Positions 24,080 through 32,615 of a stretch of 34,851 bases of DNA are shown here, in pieces. A program made the position numbers and the translations under genes. Below the pieces are notes generated by a model. That model was not told where the DNA came from, did no database searches, and was given only the letters and a program-made list of their open reading frames with translations. How positions within the stretch are numbered: position 1 is the stretch's first letter; every line of letters starts with the position of its first letter. Source of the DNA: CAZQIC01 sp964593555. GTDB taxonomy: Bacteria; Bacteroidota; Bacteroidia; JAFLBG01. The stretch covers positions 1 through 34,851 of the forward strand of contig CAZQIC010000039.1 in NCBI GenBank assembly GCA_964593555.1, in the 5' to 3' direction.

Positions 24080-24285
24080 TTATTTAGAAGTCCGCCAGGG
24101 TTTCTTGGGGTGAATTTCGCCAATAATATAATGTTCGCCTATCATTACCGTGACAACGGTTACATTCAACGCTTCGGCCTTCTCATACCAATCCTTTTCT
24201 TAACGATACAATCGATTTAGAAAAAGTAGATTGGTAAGTGCCGATATGCTTTGTGTTTATCTTTTGCAAAAAGATATTACAGAAA
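24080..24285 (-). pseudogene. Decayed gene fragment with a probable frameshift
   Basis: On the minus strand one frame reads CNIFLQKINTKHIGTYQSTF then SKSIVSLRK and runs out near 24196. The next frame resumes with DWYEKAEALNVTVVTVMIGE then HYIIGEIHPKKPWRTSK and stops at 24080-24082. Joined across an A/G-rich stretch near 24196-24203, these give one plausible protein without a usable start. This supports a frameshifted remnant. The family is not recognised; a small regulator is possible. Confidence 0.35.
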
Positions 24286-24364
24286 GCTAATCGGTATCAG
24301 AACATGTTTTATCCGTTCGTCCAAAGGGTGTAATGCCAATCTAAATTTCCTCAATGTATCGGTA

Positions 24365-24535
24365 TTAATATTTTTGCTTCAGATCAACAATTGCCTGCAC
24401 TGTTTCTTTTGGCATCATTTGCACATCTATTCCCCCATGTTCCTTATGAGAACTAAGGCCCACGGATTTCTCCAAGGCTGAATTTGGAAGTGTAATTCTA
24501 AGTACACCCGAATCTCTTAGCAGCACTTTTTTCAT
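24365..24535 (-). CDS. Small ORF or gene remnant (56 aa)
   Basis: ATG 24535 opens a 56-codon frame: a start with KKVLLRDSGVLRITLPNSAL, then EKSVGLSSHKEHGGIDVQMM and PKETVQAIVDLKQKY. The composition is protein-like with no low complexity. It lies directly upstream of the frameshifted fragment on the same strand, so it may be the first half of the same decayed locus or an independent small gene. No family is recognised. It is divergent from the membrane protein gene at 24547, with only 11 bp between starts. The whole 23973-24546 gap otherwise holds nothing I can identify. Confidence 0.35.
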   Translation of the reverse strand: MKKVLLRDSGVLRITLPNSALEKSVGLSSHKEHGGIDVQMMPKETVQAIVDLKQKY

Positions 24536-24546
24536 TAAATTTAACA

Positions 24547-26091
24547 GTGCCTAACAATTTGCTTTCAAAAAAACATTTGCTCTCCAGTTTTTTATTCTGG
24601 GTATTAATTATTGTCAGTACTTTCCCCTTTTTAAATTCCAATACGTTTCTCTCGCTTGATGGCGGACCGCATTGTTATAATTCAGTCATTTTTCGTGAAT
24701 TACTAAAACACAATGAATGGTACAGCAATATTTTTGAGATAAACTCCTTCCCTGTTCCCAATTATACAGGAAACATTTTACTTTTATTGCTCAATAGCTT
24801 TTTGCCTATGCAATGGGCCGAGAAAACTATTTTTCTCCTGTATTTTATTTTAATTCCGGTTTTATTCAAAAAAATAATCAATCATGCTAATCCGGAAAAC
24901 AAGTTTGCTCCTGTAATTATTTTCCCATTTCTCCAATGTATTTTTATTTACTATGGATTTTATAATTTTTGTATCGGACTTATCTTCCTGTTCTATGGGA
25001 TATATTACGTAATAACACATAAAGACCTAAATGTTAAAAATCTAATTGTACTATTTTTCATTTGTGTGGGACTTTACTTCTCGCACTTATTTACTTTTCT
25101 TGTTTTTGTTATTTTTCTTGGCGCACACTTGCTGCTGATAAAAATACCTGAAGAAAAAATTAGCAGCCTGCTCATGCGATTTTTAAAAATCGCATTGATC
25201 ATATTGCCCTTTATCATTCTTGTTATTTTGTATTTTCAAAACAATCCTTCAACAGAAAACAGCAACAAGTGGAACCTTGCACAAATTTTTCGATTTATTT
25301 TTTTCGCGGAATATGTAAATTACTATTATTTTAAAGTCAATTGGTTCGTCTGTTTGCTCGGTATCAGCTTTAGTGCTATAACTGTATTTTTTATTGGAAA
25401 AAGAGTGCTCCAATTTTTTCAGCAAAAAGTGTTCACGAATGATCTTATCTTCTTAATCGTAGGAATTATTTTGCTTTCCCTCTCATTCATTTTTCCTGAT
25501 TCAAATGGAAATGCAGCATATATTGTTTATCGCTTTCTCTATATATGCGTTTTGTTTTTATTATTATTTATTGCTTCTCAAAATTATAATATCATTGTCA
25601 AAATTATTTTTACCGCTGTTTGTATAGCGGCATTCTTTTCATTGGAGATCTCTGTTTTAAAATCTCAGGCAGAATTGAAAATAGAATACGAACGTATGAT
25701 GGAAGTTGAATCTCAAATTACCAAACTCAAGGCAACACTGGCTCCGTTCTTTATCAGAAGCGATGGATTTTCAGCTAACTTTTCTTCTTATTTAGGATTA
25801 AAAGGAAATATTATTCTTTTGGAAAATTATGAAGCAAGCGCCAATTATTTTCCCACAAAATGGAATCTGGCAGCCAATTGCGTTGAAATGGTAAGAAAGA
25901 CTATTGAAAGTACAGATCATGCATTAAATGGTCCATGCAGACCAGATTATATTCTTATTAACACTTACAATTTTACAAATGAGGAATGCCAGAAAATAGT
26001 GAAAAATATAGACGCCAATTACTCGCTTATTTATTCTGAGGAACCTCTTTATCTCTATGAGAACAACTATATAACGCTTCGCCAGCGTTAA
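24547..26091 (+). CDS. Polytopic membrane protein, GT-C-glycosyltransferase-like (514 aa)
   Basis: The start is GTG 24547; a stop at 24535 excludes anything longer, and the next ATG is far inside. About eleven membrane helices are visible, followed by a C-terminal soluble domain (~380-514). The first extracytoplasmic loop after helix 1 reads FLSLDGGPHCYNSVIFRELL, an acidic-loop arrangement reminiscent of GT-C lipid-linked sugar transferases, where an Asp in that loop is catalytic. No full family match is possible by eye, so the call is by architecture only. It is flanked by unrelated genes and appears monocistronic. Confidence 0.55.
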   Translation: MPNNLLSKKHLLSSFLFWVLIIVSTFPFLNSNTFLSLDGGPHCYNSVIFRELLKHNEWYSNIFEINSFPVPNYTGNILLLLLNSFLPMQWAEKTIFLLYFILIPVLFKKIINHANPENKFAPVIIFPFLQCIFIYYGFYNFCIGLIFLFYGIYYVITHKDLNVKNLIVLFFICVGLYFSHLFTFLVFVIFLGAHLLLIKIPEEKISSLLMRFLKIALIILPFIILVILYFQNNPSTENSNKWNLAQIFRFIFFAEYVNYYYFKVNWFVCLLGISFSAITVFFIGKRVLQFFQQKVFTNDLIFLIVGIILLSLSFIFPDSNGNAAYIVYRFLYICVLFLLLFIASQNYNIIVKIIFTAVCIAAFFSLEISVLKSQAELKIEYERMMEVESQITKLKATLAPFFIRSDGFSANFSSYLGLKGNIILLENYEASANYFPTKWNLAANCVEMVRKTIESTDHALNGPCRPDYILINTYNFTNEECQKIVKNIDANYSLIYSEEPLYLYENNYITLRQR

Positions 26092-26208
26092 TTTTGAAAT
26101 TGATCCTGTTTATAAATAAAAGGCATTTCAAATCGGCCTTAAGGGAACCAATGATGCTATTAAATATCCTTCTTAATTTTTAAATAGCAAAGTCAGTTTA
26201 CGGTCTCA

Positions 26209-27147
26209 CTACTCCAATTCCAGTGTTGCCTCACCAATGTTATACCCATCATTATATATTATCACCATATATTTTCCGGGAATAAATTCTGCATTGTTGT
26301 CACACAAAATACTTACCATCATTTCCGAATTATTATAATTAATGGTTTTCTTTGCTGAAAAATAACTACGGGTTCCGTTTGGCAAATTAAACATTTCACT
26401 TTCTTCCGTACTTTTCGCCAACTCTTTCCCATCAGGAGAAAGTATACGAACATAAATATCCTTATCACCCGCTTTAGCGATCTTATTATCAGACACGGTA
26501 AAAACTACTTTTATCTTTTGTACCTTTTTTGCTTTTGATGATTCGTCTTCCTTTTTACCTCCGCTTTTTAAACGAACACCTCTTACAATTAAACTTCTTG
26601 CACTTAAAGCGGAGCCTTTTGCGACAACAGCATTTAATTCATCCTTTTCTTTTGATAATTGGGTCGTTTTGCCTTTCTCCGAGGTAAGGTCCTCCTCCAC
26701 CTTTTTCTTCTCAGCAATTATTGTTTGGTTAAGCGTATTTAATGAATCTATTGTTTTGATATAGCCTTTCATGATCTCACGTAAAGTACCCGCCTCCTTT
26801 TTGAGTTTTGAAATTATATACGCATCGTCCTTGTGTTTAGCAGCCTGCTTTTCAAGATCTTCAATTTTTTTTATATTTTCCTCGAGTTGATGTTTTAAAG
26901 CAGCATCATCCGTTTCCAATGTATGGTATTCCTCCTTCAGTGTTGCAAGCTCGGCCTGGAAAGCGTTGCTCTTATCTATATAAATAATTTTTTCTTTTAT
27001 CTCGGTCTCTATCCTGATTGTTTGGTTCCAATAAAGCCATATCAGGGCAATAATTACCGCCGATTGAAAAAAGACAAAAAATAATAGTCCCTTTCTTTTC
27101 GATTCCTTTTTTGGCTCCTCTGGGGGAGTTGTCTGGTTATTTTCCAT
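26209..27147 (-). CDS. Single-pass coiled-coil protein, conserved in Bacteroidota (312 aa)
   Basis: A Pro/Glu/Lys-rich cytoplasmic tail (~1-22) precedes one membrane helix (GLLFFVFFQSAVIIALIWLYW). Residues ~45-175 are heptad-like coiled coil rich in Lys, Glu and Leu. After a SALSARSLIVRGVRLKSGGK linker comes a beta-rich C-terminal domain (~205-312) with KIKVVFTVSDNKIAKAGDKD, YVRILSPDGKEL, SYFSAKKTINYNNSEM and PGKYMVIIYNDGYNIGEATL. I recall this arrangement from Bacteroidota proteins often loosely labelled as SMC-like. The domain probably faces the periplasm. Function unknown. A -7-like TAAATTTG (minus strand) lies at 27196-27189 with a poorly spaced TTTG upstream. Confidence 0.75.
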   Translation of the reverse strand: MENNQTTPPEEPKKESKRKGLLFFVFFQSAVIIALIWLYWNQTIRIETEIKEKIIYIDKSNAFQAELATLKEEYHTLETDDAALKHQLEENIKKIEDLEKQAAKHKDDAYIISKLKKEAGTLREIMKGYIKTIDSLNTLNQTIIAEKKKVEEDLTSEKGKTTQLSKEKDELNAVVAKGSALSARSLIVRGVRLKSGGKKEDESSKAKKVQKIKVVFTVSDNKIAKAGDKDIYVRILSPDGKELAKSTEESEMFNLPNGTRSYFSAKKTINYNNSEMMVSILCDNNAEFIPGKYMVIIYNDGYNIGEATLELE

Positions 27148-27382
27148 ATTCGTATCCTTGTTTTATACCTTCCTATGTAAAAGTAATACAAATTTAGAGT
27201 ACATTTTTATCGCAAATAATACAGGAATCGCCTATCCGGTTGCATTTAATGCAAAAAAGCCCTGCTTAATCCCTGCTTCGTTTAATTTTTAGCATTTTTT
27301 AATTGGTACGGCAGCGCTTCTTCGAAAAGCCGTTTTCAAATGCTTTTGCATTGTCGTTGCTTTACGCTATAAATTTTTAATT

Positions 27383-28066
27383 ATGCTTTCTGACTTTATC
27401 AACCTCTTTTTCCCCGACACTTGTGCCAATTGTGAAGCGGCGCTTTATAAACATGAATCTGCCATTTGCAGCATGTGCAGATACCATTTACCTGTAAGCA
27501 AATTTCATTTATATAACGATAATCCTGTCGAAAAATTATTCAGGGGAAGAATTTCCGTTCAATATGCAGCAGCATACCTACGGTTTCAAAAAGGAGGCAT
27601 GGCTCAAAAACTTGTACATAAATTAAAATATAAAGGCCGCACTGAAGTAGGAACTACAATAGGAAAATTATACGGTTATGAATTAAAGAATCTGGAATGG
27701 GATAAAAAAATTGATTTGATCATACCCATTCCATTGCATAATAAAAAATTACGCATAAGGGGTTTTAATCAATGTGATTTTTTTGCTCAGGGTCTGTCAG
27801 AAAGTTTGAATGTAAATTGCAATACCACAAACGTGAAAAGAATTTACAGTACGGATACACAAACTAAAAAATCACGTTACAACCGTTGGAAAAATGCCGA
27901 AGGAAAATTTGTGGTTACAGATCCCGATCTTTTAAAAGGGAAAAATATTTTACTGGTAGACGATGTTGTTACGACTGGATCGACACTTGAGGCATGTGCG
28001 CAAGCCATTTTAAATATTGAAGGGACAACAGTTAGTATTGCCACAATGGCCTACACTGAAAATTAA
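27383..28066 (+). CDS. comF: ComF family phosphoribosyltransferase-like protein (227 aa)
   Basis: A zinc-ribbon N-terminus has Cys14, Cys17, Cys29 and Cys32 (DTCANC and CSMC). The PRTase fold follows with VHKLKYKGR, LIIPIPLHNKKLRIRGFNQ and the PRPP-binding loop LLVDDVVTTGSTLEAC (~189-204). The length and order match ComF/GntX proteins, which help DNA uptake in naturally competent bacteria; the enzyme activity is not known. The gene is preceded by a 235-bp gap with no other gene in it. Confidence 0.93.
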   Translation: MLSDFINLFFPDTCANCEAALYKHESAICSMCRYHLPVSKFHLYNDNPVEKLFRGRISVQYAAAYLRFQKGGMAQKLVHKLKYKGRTEVGTTIGKLYGYELKNLEWDKKIDLIIPIPLHNKKLRIRGFNQCDFFAQGLSESLNVNCNTTNVKRIYSTDTQTKKSRYNRWKNAEGKFVVTDPDLLKGKNILLVDDVVTTGSTLEACAQAILNIEGTTVSIATMAYTEN

Positions 28067-28210
28067 GGTACATCATTTAATATAGCCGAATTATTTATGG
28101 TAGATAAATGGTCGGAGAGAAGCTCTCACCCTTTTCCTCCAAAAAAATACTGCAAAACCTCGCCTTTTTAAATTAATTTTGGTATCTTAATACGAAGGTT
28201 ATACTCTTTT

Positions 28211-28690
28211 ATGGAAGTTACGATAACGAAAGACGGTACAACAAAAAGAGAGAGATATCACTCTCTTATTCCCCAACTAAGCGCACTTGTAAAGGGGGAA
28301 AGTGATCCTATTGCGAATGTTGCTAATATTATTGCTGCCCTTAAACAGAGTTTTGGTTTTTTCTGGGTCGGAATTTATTTTGTAAAAGAAGATGAATTGG
28401 TTCTTGGTCCATTCCAGGGAACTGTTGCCTGTACCCGTATTAAAAAAGGTTCCGGCGTTTGTGGCACAGCTTGGGAAAAAGAAGAATCTATTATTGTTCC
28501 TGATGTTGATCTTTTTCCGGGACATATTGCCTGTAGTCATTTTTCACGTTCCGAGATCGTTGTTCCTTGTTATAAGAACGGGAAAATAGTTGCTGTACTG
28601 GATATTGACAGTATTAAGCTGGATGATTTTAGTTTCACCGACAAAGAGTATCTCGAAAAAACCGCCGAGATAATTGCAAGCGTCCTTTAA
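28211..28690 (+). CDS. msrC: GAF-domain free methionine-R-sulfoxide reductase (159 aa)
   Basis: The whole protein is a GAF domain with the catalytic signature of fRMsr: TVACTRIKKGSGVCGTAW (Cys74 and Cys84) and DLFPGHIACSHFSRSEIVVP (Cys108). The three cysteines and spacing match the family, which reduces free methionine-R-sulfoxide with thioredoxin as donor. Length is normal. The stop is followed within 14 bp by the start of the Big_5 lipoprotein gene, so the two may be cotranscribed. Confidence 0.93.
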   Translation: MEVTITKDGTTKRERYHSLIPQLSALVKGESDPIANVANIIAALKQSFGFFWVGIYFVKEDELVLGPFQGTVACTRIKKGSGVCGTAWEKEESIIVPDVDLFPGHIACSHFSRSEIVVPCYKNGKIVAVLDIDSIKLDDFSFTDKEYLEKTAEIIASVL

Positions 28691-28703
28691 TGAAAAGGCT
28701 GCA

Positions 28704-30452
28704 ATGAAAAACCAGATCACCTCAGTAAACAAATTACTTTTTTATTCTTTTATAGCCCTCTTATTTTTTTCCTGCGCACAAGTTGTTAGTCCGGACGGCG
28801 GACCTAAAGACTCGGATCCACCAAGAGTTGTAAAATATGCTCCCGACAGCGCCGCATTGCATTTTAAAGAAAAAAGTTTCAACATTACTTTCAATGAATA
28901 TGTACAGTTAAAAGATATCAGTGGGCAACTCATCGTATCGCCATTACTTAAGAAACAACCCGAAGTAAAGGTGAAGAACAAAACGCTTACGGTTACTTTT
29001 GAAGATACACTCAGGGAAAATACTACTTACACGTTCAACTTCGGCAGCGCTATCCGGGATATTACTGAAGATAATTATACAGATGGGTTTCGTTATATTT
29101 TTTCTACTGGCGATTTTTTAGATTCTATTTCATTGAAAGGAAAAGTTGATTACGCCTTTGATCATAAAACCGATAAAGGAATTCTGGTGATGCTGTATGA
29201 TGAATTATACGATTCCCTGCCTTACAAAAAACCTCCGACCTATTTTGCTAAAACAAAAGAGAACGGAACATTTGAGATCAGCAACATTAAAGCGGAGAAA
29301 TATAAAGTAGTAGCATTGAAAGATGGTAATGCAAATTACATGTACGATTCCGACGAGGAGAGCATTGGCTTTTTAAATGAGCCCATTGACTTGAAAAAAG
29401 ATGACACTCTTTCCATTTCACTTTTTAAAGAAGAACCTAAAAAACTTTTTTTGAAAAAACATAAAGTAGAGGGTTACGGACATTTACTATTTGTATTTAG
29501 CAAGCCCGTTGAGGGAATTGACATTCAATCTTTATATACCACTTATAAAAAAGAATGGTACATAAAAGAGTACAATGAGAAACGCGATTCGCTCCATTTG
29601 TGGCTAAGCGATGCCGGCGACCCCGACTCCATTAGTATTGTATTAAGTGAAAAAGATAAAGTGATAGATACTTTGTTTTTCAATTTAATGAAGAAAGAGG
29701 CAGCCTTAAATCCCAAAGGAGGAAGAGGAGAAAAACTTAGTTTAAAAGCAACAGCTAATGTAAAGAAGGGGCAACAATTTGATTTGAATAAACCTATTGT
29801 ATTGGAGTTTAATCATCCGATAAAAGAGCAACATAAAGAAAGCGTTATTATAAAAAGAGATAGTATTCCCCTATCGCCTACTATTTATCGCCTTGATTTT
29901 CTTTCAACTATTCCACCAAATATTTCTTACAGAGTGTTTACATTATGGATGACCGATACAGTTAAACCAAAAAGCCAAGGACCTAACACCCTTGACCCAA
30001 TTGGCATCATGCAAGTACAGATTCGAGAGCCACAAACCAAATATTCAATATTTATTCCACCCAATTCTTTTACAGATATTTTTGATTTACCTAATGATAC
30101 TATTAAAATAGAATTCACCACACGCGAAGAAAAACATTACGGTACATTAAAACTTAAATTGTCCTTGCCGGAACTTAAAGAAGATTTGATCCTGCAATTG
30201 ATTGGTGAAAAAAGTGAGGTCATACGCGAAGACTATATTCCTGCCAGTGAAAAAAACAAAATCTTTGATTACAAATACCTCGACCCACGAAAATACAAAT
30301 TCAAAATTATTTATGACAGCAATAAAAACGGGAAATGGGATGCAGGAAATTATTTAGAGCATCAACAGGCAGAAAAAGTTATTTATAGCAAAGAACTGAT
30401 AGAGATACGCTCCAACTGGGACAAAGAGGTGGAGTGGAAAGTTGAGGATTAG
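28704..30452 (+). CDS. Ig-like (Big_5) domain lipoprotein (582 aa)
   Basis: I start at ATG 28704, where a lipoprotein signal begins (KLLFYSFIALLFFSC, Cys24); the ORF continues upstream but overlaps the previous gene. The mature N-terminus VVSPDGGPKDSDPPRVVKYAPDSAALHF is the standard start of Bacteroidota Ig-like lipoproteins. Residues ~33-135 form a Big_5 domain (FKEKSFNITFNEYVQLKD, TYTFNFGSAIRDITEDN). Further beta-rich segments and a C-terminal KFKIIYDSNKNGKWDAGNY element follow. It is probably an outer-membrane or cell-surface lipoprotein of unknown partner. Confidence 0.88.
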   Translation: MKNQITSVNKLLFYSFIALLFFSCAQVVSPDGGPKDSDPPRVVKYAPDSAALHFKEKSFNITFNEYVQLKDISGQLIVSPLLKKQPEVKVKNKTLTVTFEDTLRENTTYTFNFGSAIRDITEDNYTDGFRYIFSTGDFLDSISLKGKVDYAFDHKTDKGILVMLYDELYDSLPYKKPPTYFAKTKENGTFEISNIKAEKYKVVALKDGNANYMYDSDEESIGFLNEPIDLKKDDTLSISLFKEEPKKLFLKKHKVEGYGHLLFVFSKPVEGIDIQSLYTTYKKEWYIKEYNEKRDSLHLWLSDAGDPDSISIVLSEKDKVIDTLFFNLMKKEAALNPKGGRGEKLSLKATANVKKGQQFDLNKPIVLEFNHPIKEQHKESVIIKRDSIPLSPTIYRLDFLSTIPPNISYRVFTLWMTDTVKPKSQGPNTLDPIGIMQVQIREPQTKYSIFIPPNSFTDIFDLPNDTIKIEFTTREEKHYGTLKLKLSLPELKEDLILQLIGEKSEVIREDYIPASEKNKIFDYKYLDPRKYKFKIIYDSNKNGKWDAGNYLEHQQAEKVIYSKELIEIRSNWDKEVEWKVED

Positions 30453-30468
30453 GGTGTTTAGCATTTCG

Positions 30469-30490
30469 CCCCTCGACTCGGGGTGACAGG
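30469..30490. repeat. Short hairpin repeat between convergent genes
   Basis: CCCC-TCGACTC-GGGG with trailing TGACAGG, matching the dispersed CCTCGACT/CGGGGTGACA-type unit of Bacteroidota. Placed between the 3' ends of the lipoprotein gene and the nitrilase gene, it may work as a two-way transcription end. Confidence 0.5.
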
Positions 30491-30497
30491 TTTAGGA

Positions 30498-31307
30498 TTA
30501 AAGGCTAAAGTTGTCTGCATCTAAAAAAACCGGAAATTGTTTTCTGAATTCTGCTAACTCATTGTAGGATATTGCAACCGTTTCTATTTTCTCTTCGTTA
30601 GCTTTTGTGGAACTAATGATTTCTCCTTTCGCGTTTATTACTGCGCTATCTCCTGAATAGGAAATTTCTTTCCCATCCTTCCCTACTCTATTCACGCCAA
30701 CAACATAACATTGGTTTTCTATTGCACGCGCCGGCAATAATGTTTTCCATGCAATACTCCTTCTCTCCGGCCAGTTAGCAACATACAATAACACGTCATA
30801 GTCATACTTCGAACTTCCAACTTCTGACTTCTCACTTCCAACTCGATTCCTGCTCCAAACCGGGAAGCGCAGATCATAACATACTAGTGGACAAATTTTC
30901 CAGCCGTTTAATTCAACAATTAATTTTTCTGTTCCTTCCGAATAAAAATTATTCTCTTCCGCCATTCTGAACAAATGTCGCTTGTCATAATGAGTGTATG
31001 TTCCGTCCTGCCTGGCCCAAACAAATCGGTTGAAAAACTTTCCCTGCTCCTCCGCAATAAAACTTCCACAAACAACTGCATTTTTTTCTTTTGCTTTTTT
31101 TAACATCCATGCTATGGTTTCACCATCCATGTTTTCTGCAAATGTTTTTGCATTCATGGTAAATCCCGTGCTGAACATTTCGGGCAACACGATAAGGTCA
31201 GTATTTTCTTTTATTGCTAAAATATGTTTGTCAAACATTTCCAGGTTAGCAGACTTGTTTTCCCAATGAAGAGAAGTTTGAATGGTGGTAATATTTAGGT
31301 CTTGCAT
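30498..31307 (-). CDS. Omega-amidase / nitrilase family amidohydrolase (269 aa)
   Basis: The nitrilase triad is intact: Glu43 (VLPEMFSTGF), Lys109 (YDKRHLF) and Cys143 (PLVCYDLRFPVWSRNR). The sequence fits the YafV/Nit2 omega-amidase branch, which hydrolyses alpha-ketoglutaramate or related keto-acid amides made by transaminases. It lies directly downstream of a methionine aminotransferase gene, the partner known for this enzyme in methionine salvage and glutamine transamination. An in-frame low-complexity insertion (VGSEKSEVGSSK, ~156-167) lies just after the catalytic Cys segment and is encoded by a dispersed repeat at about 30807-30845. Confidence 0.88.
   Translation of the reverse strand: MQDLNITTIQTSLHWENKSANLEMFDKHILAIKENTDLIVLPEMFSTGFTMNAKTFAENMDGETIAWMLKKAKEKNAVVCGSFIAEEQGKFFNRFVWARQDGTYTHYDKRHLFRMAEENNFYSEGTEKLIVELNGWKICPLVCYDLRFPVWSRNRVGSEKSEVGSSKYDYDVLLYVANWPERRSIAWKTLLPARAIENQCYVVGVNRVGKDGKEISYSGDSAVINAKGEIISSTKANEEKIETVAISYNELAEFRKQFPVFLDADNFSL
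30807..30845. repeat. Dispersed low-complexity repeat inside the omega-amidase gene
   Basis: Tandem-like CTTCCAACTTCTGACTTCTC-type units (AACTTC, GACTTC, CACTTC) cover 30807-30845. Such units are frequent between genes in Bacteroidota. Here they are in frame and encode the Ser/Glu/Gly-rich insert after RFPVWSRN. Confidence 0.5.
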
Positions 31308-31330
31308 ACTGTCGTTTTGTTTTTTAGTCT

Positions 31331-31358
31331 CCCTCCCTTAGGGAGGGTTAGGGAGGGG
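31331..31358. repeat. G-rich hairpin / potential G-quadruplex repeat
   Basis: CCCTCCCT (31331-31338) pairs with AGGGAGGG (31340-31347), and the plus strand continues as GGGAGGGTTAGGGAGGGG (31341-31358), four G-tracts with loops of 1, 3 and 1 nt. It begins 2 bp after the aminotransferase stop (minus strand) and lies before the omega-amidase gene. Confidence 0.55.
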
Positions 31359-31359
31359 T

Positions 31360-32514
31360 CTATATTTTACACAATATCTCAGCCGCCTTCTCTAATGTCT
31401 CTTCCGATTTCGCGAAACAAAACCTCAACACTTGCTCATCTAACTTCTCATGATAAAAAACCGAAACCGGAACCGATGCAATTTTTTCTTCTTTGATCAA
31501 CCGCACAGCGTAATCCAAATCTTTTTCTTTTGTGATCTTATCGTACCTCAGCAGTTGAAAATATGTCCCTGCCGCAGGAGTATAAGTGAACGTCGATTTT
31601 GCAATTCGCTCATTAAAGAAATCTCTTTTCTGTTGATAAAATTTTCCGAGATCAAGGTACTCGTTCTCGCGTTTTAAAAAATCGGCAATGGCATATTGTA
31701 TCGGGGTATTGCAAGCAAATACAAGATACTGGTGCACTTTGCGAAATTCCGTCATCAGGTTATGCGGTGCGATACAATATCCTATCTTCCACCCGGTTGT
31801 ATGAAATGTTTTTCCAAAAGACGAAATAATAAAACTTCTTTCCGCCAGGCTTGGAAACCTTGCAACACTTTGGTGTTTATTGCCATCAAAAATAATGTGC
31901 TCGTATACTTCATCGCTCACAATAATAATATCCGTATTGCGTGTTAACGTTTCTAATACAGCCATATCTTCCGCGGTAATTATGCTGCCGGTTGGATTGT
32001 GCGGCGTATTTATAATGATCATCCTTGTGCGGTGGTTGATCACTTTTTTTACATCTTCCCAATTAATTTTATAATCAGGATATTTTAATTGTAAGTAAAT
32101 GGTTTTTCCACCGCTCAGTTCAATTGCAGGAGTATAACAATCATATGCCGGTTCAAATACAATCACCTCATCATCTTCGCGAATCATCGCAGCAATGGCA
32201 GTATAAATGGCTTGTGTTGCTCCTGCGGTAACAGTTATTTCCGTTTCAGGATCATATTGTGACCCATAAAGTTTTTTCGTTTTTTCTGAGATCATTTCTC
32301 TTAACCTCAGCAACCCAGCCATTGGCGCATACTGGTTAGCGCCTTTTTTCATGTGACCATTCACCAATTCAATCAGATCGGGAGAACAATTAAAATCAGG
32401 AAACCCTTGAGATAGATTAATTGCTCCAAAGTCTGCCGCCAACTTGCTCATTACGGTAAAGATCGTTGTCCCTACAGCCGGAAGTTTACTATTTATAGTT
32501 CCCTGGAAATTCAT
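31360..32514 (-). CDS. PLP-dependent methionine aminotransferase (384 aa)
   Basis: Fold-type I aminotransferase: QGFPDF at ~37-42, NTPHNPTG (Asn173) for PLP binding, IVSDEVYEHI (Asp201, Tyr204), and Lys235 in SSFGKTFHTTGWKIGY as the Schiff-base lysine. ISLxQGFPDF and the KTFHTTGWK segment fit the YbdL/methionine aminotransferase group that accepts methionine, His and Phe with keto acids. The next gene on the strand encodes an omega-amidase, which removes the glutamine-derived keto-amide. The two genes are separated by a 52-bp G-rich repeat. Confidence 0.92.
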   Translation of the reverse strand: MNFQGTINSKLPAVGTTIFTVMSKLAADFGAINLSQGFPDFNCSPDLIELVNGHMKKGANQYAPMAGLLRLREMISEKTKKLYGSQYDPETEITVTAGATQAIYTAIAAMIREDDEVIVFEPAYDCYTPAIELSGGKTIYLQLKYPDYKINWEDVKKVINHRTRMIIINTPHNPTGSIITAEDMAVLETLTRNTDIIIVSDEVYEHIIFDGNKHQSVARFPSLAERSFIISSFGKTFHTTGWKIGYCIAPHNLMTEFRKVHQYLVFACNTPIQYAIADFLKRENEYLDLGKFYQQKRDFFNERIAKSTFTYTPAAGTYFQLLRYDKITKEKDLDYAVRLIKEEKIASVPVSVFYHEKLDEQVLRFCFAKSEETLEKAAEILCKI

Positions 32515-32615
32515 GTTTGTCCTATTCTAAGGTAAAAATACAAGATTATACTCCTACCTGCCTGTTAATCCGTAAATAAATTTTTACCTTCGTTGTAAAC
32601 ATTAAACTTATACCA

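Noticed and set aside
28115..28127. GAGAG-AAG-CTCTC hairpin as terminator of the comF gene
   Set aside because: Only a 5-bp stem and a weak T tract (CCCTTTT) follow; too weak to call.
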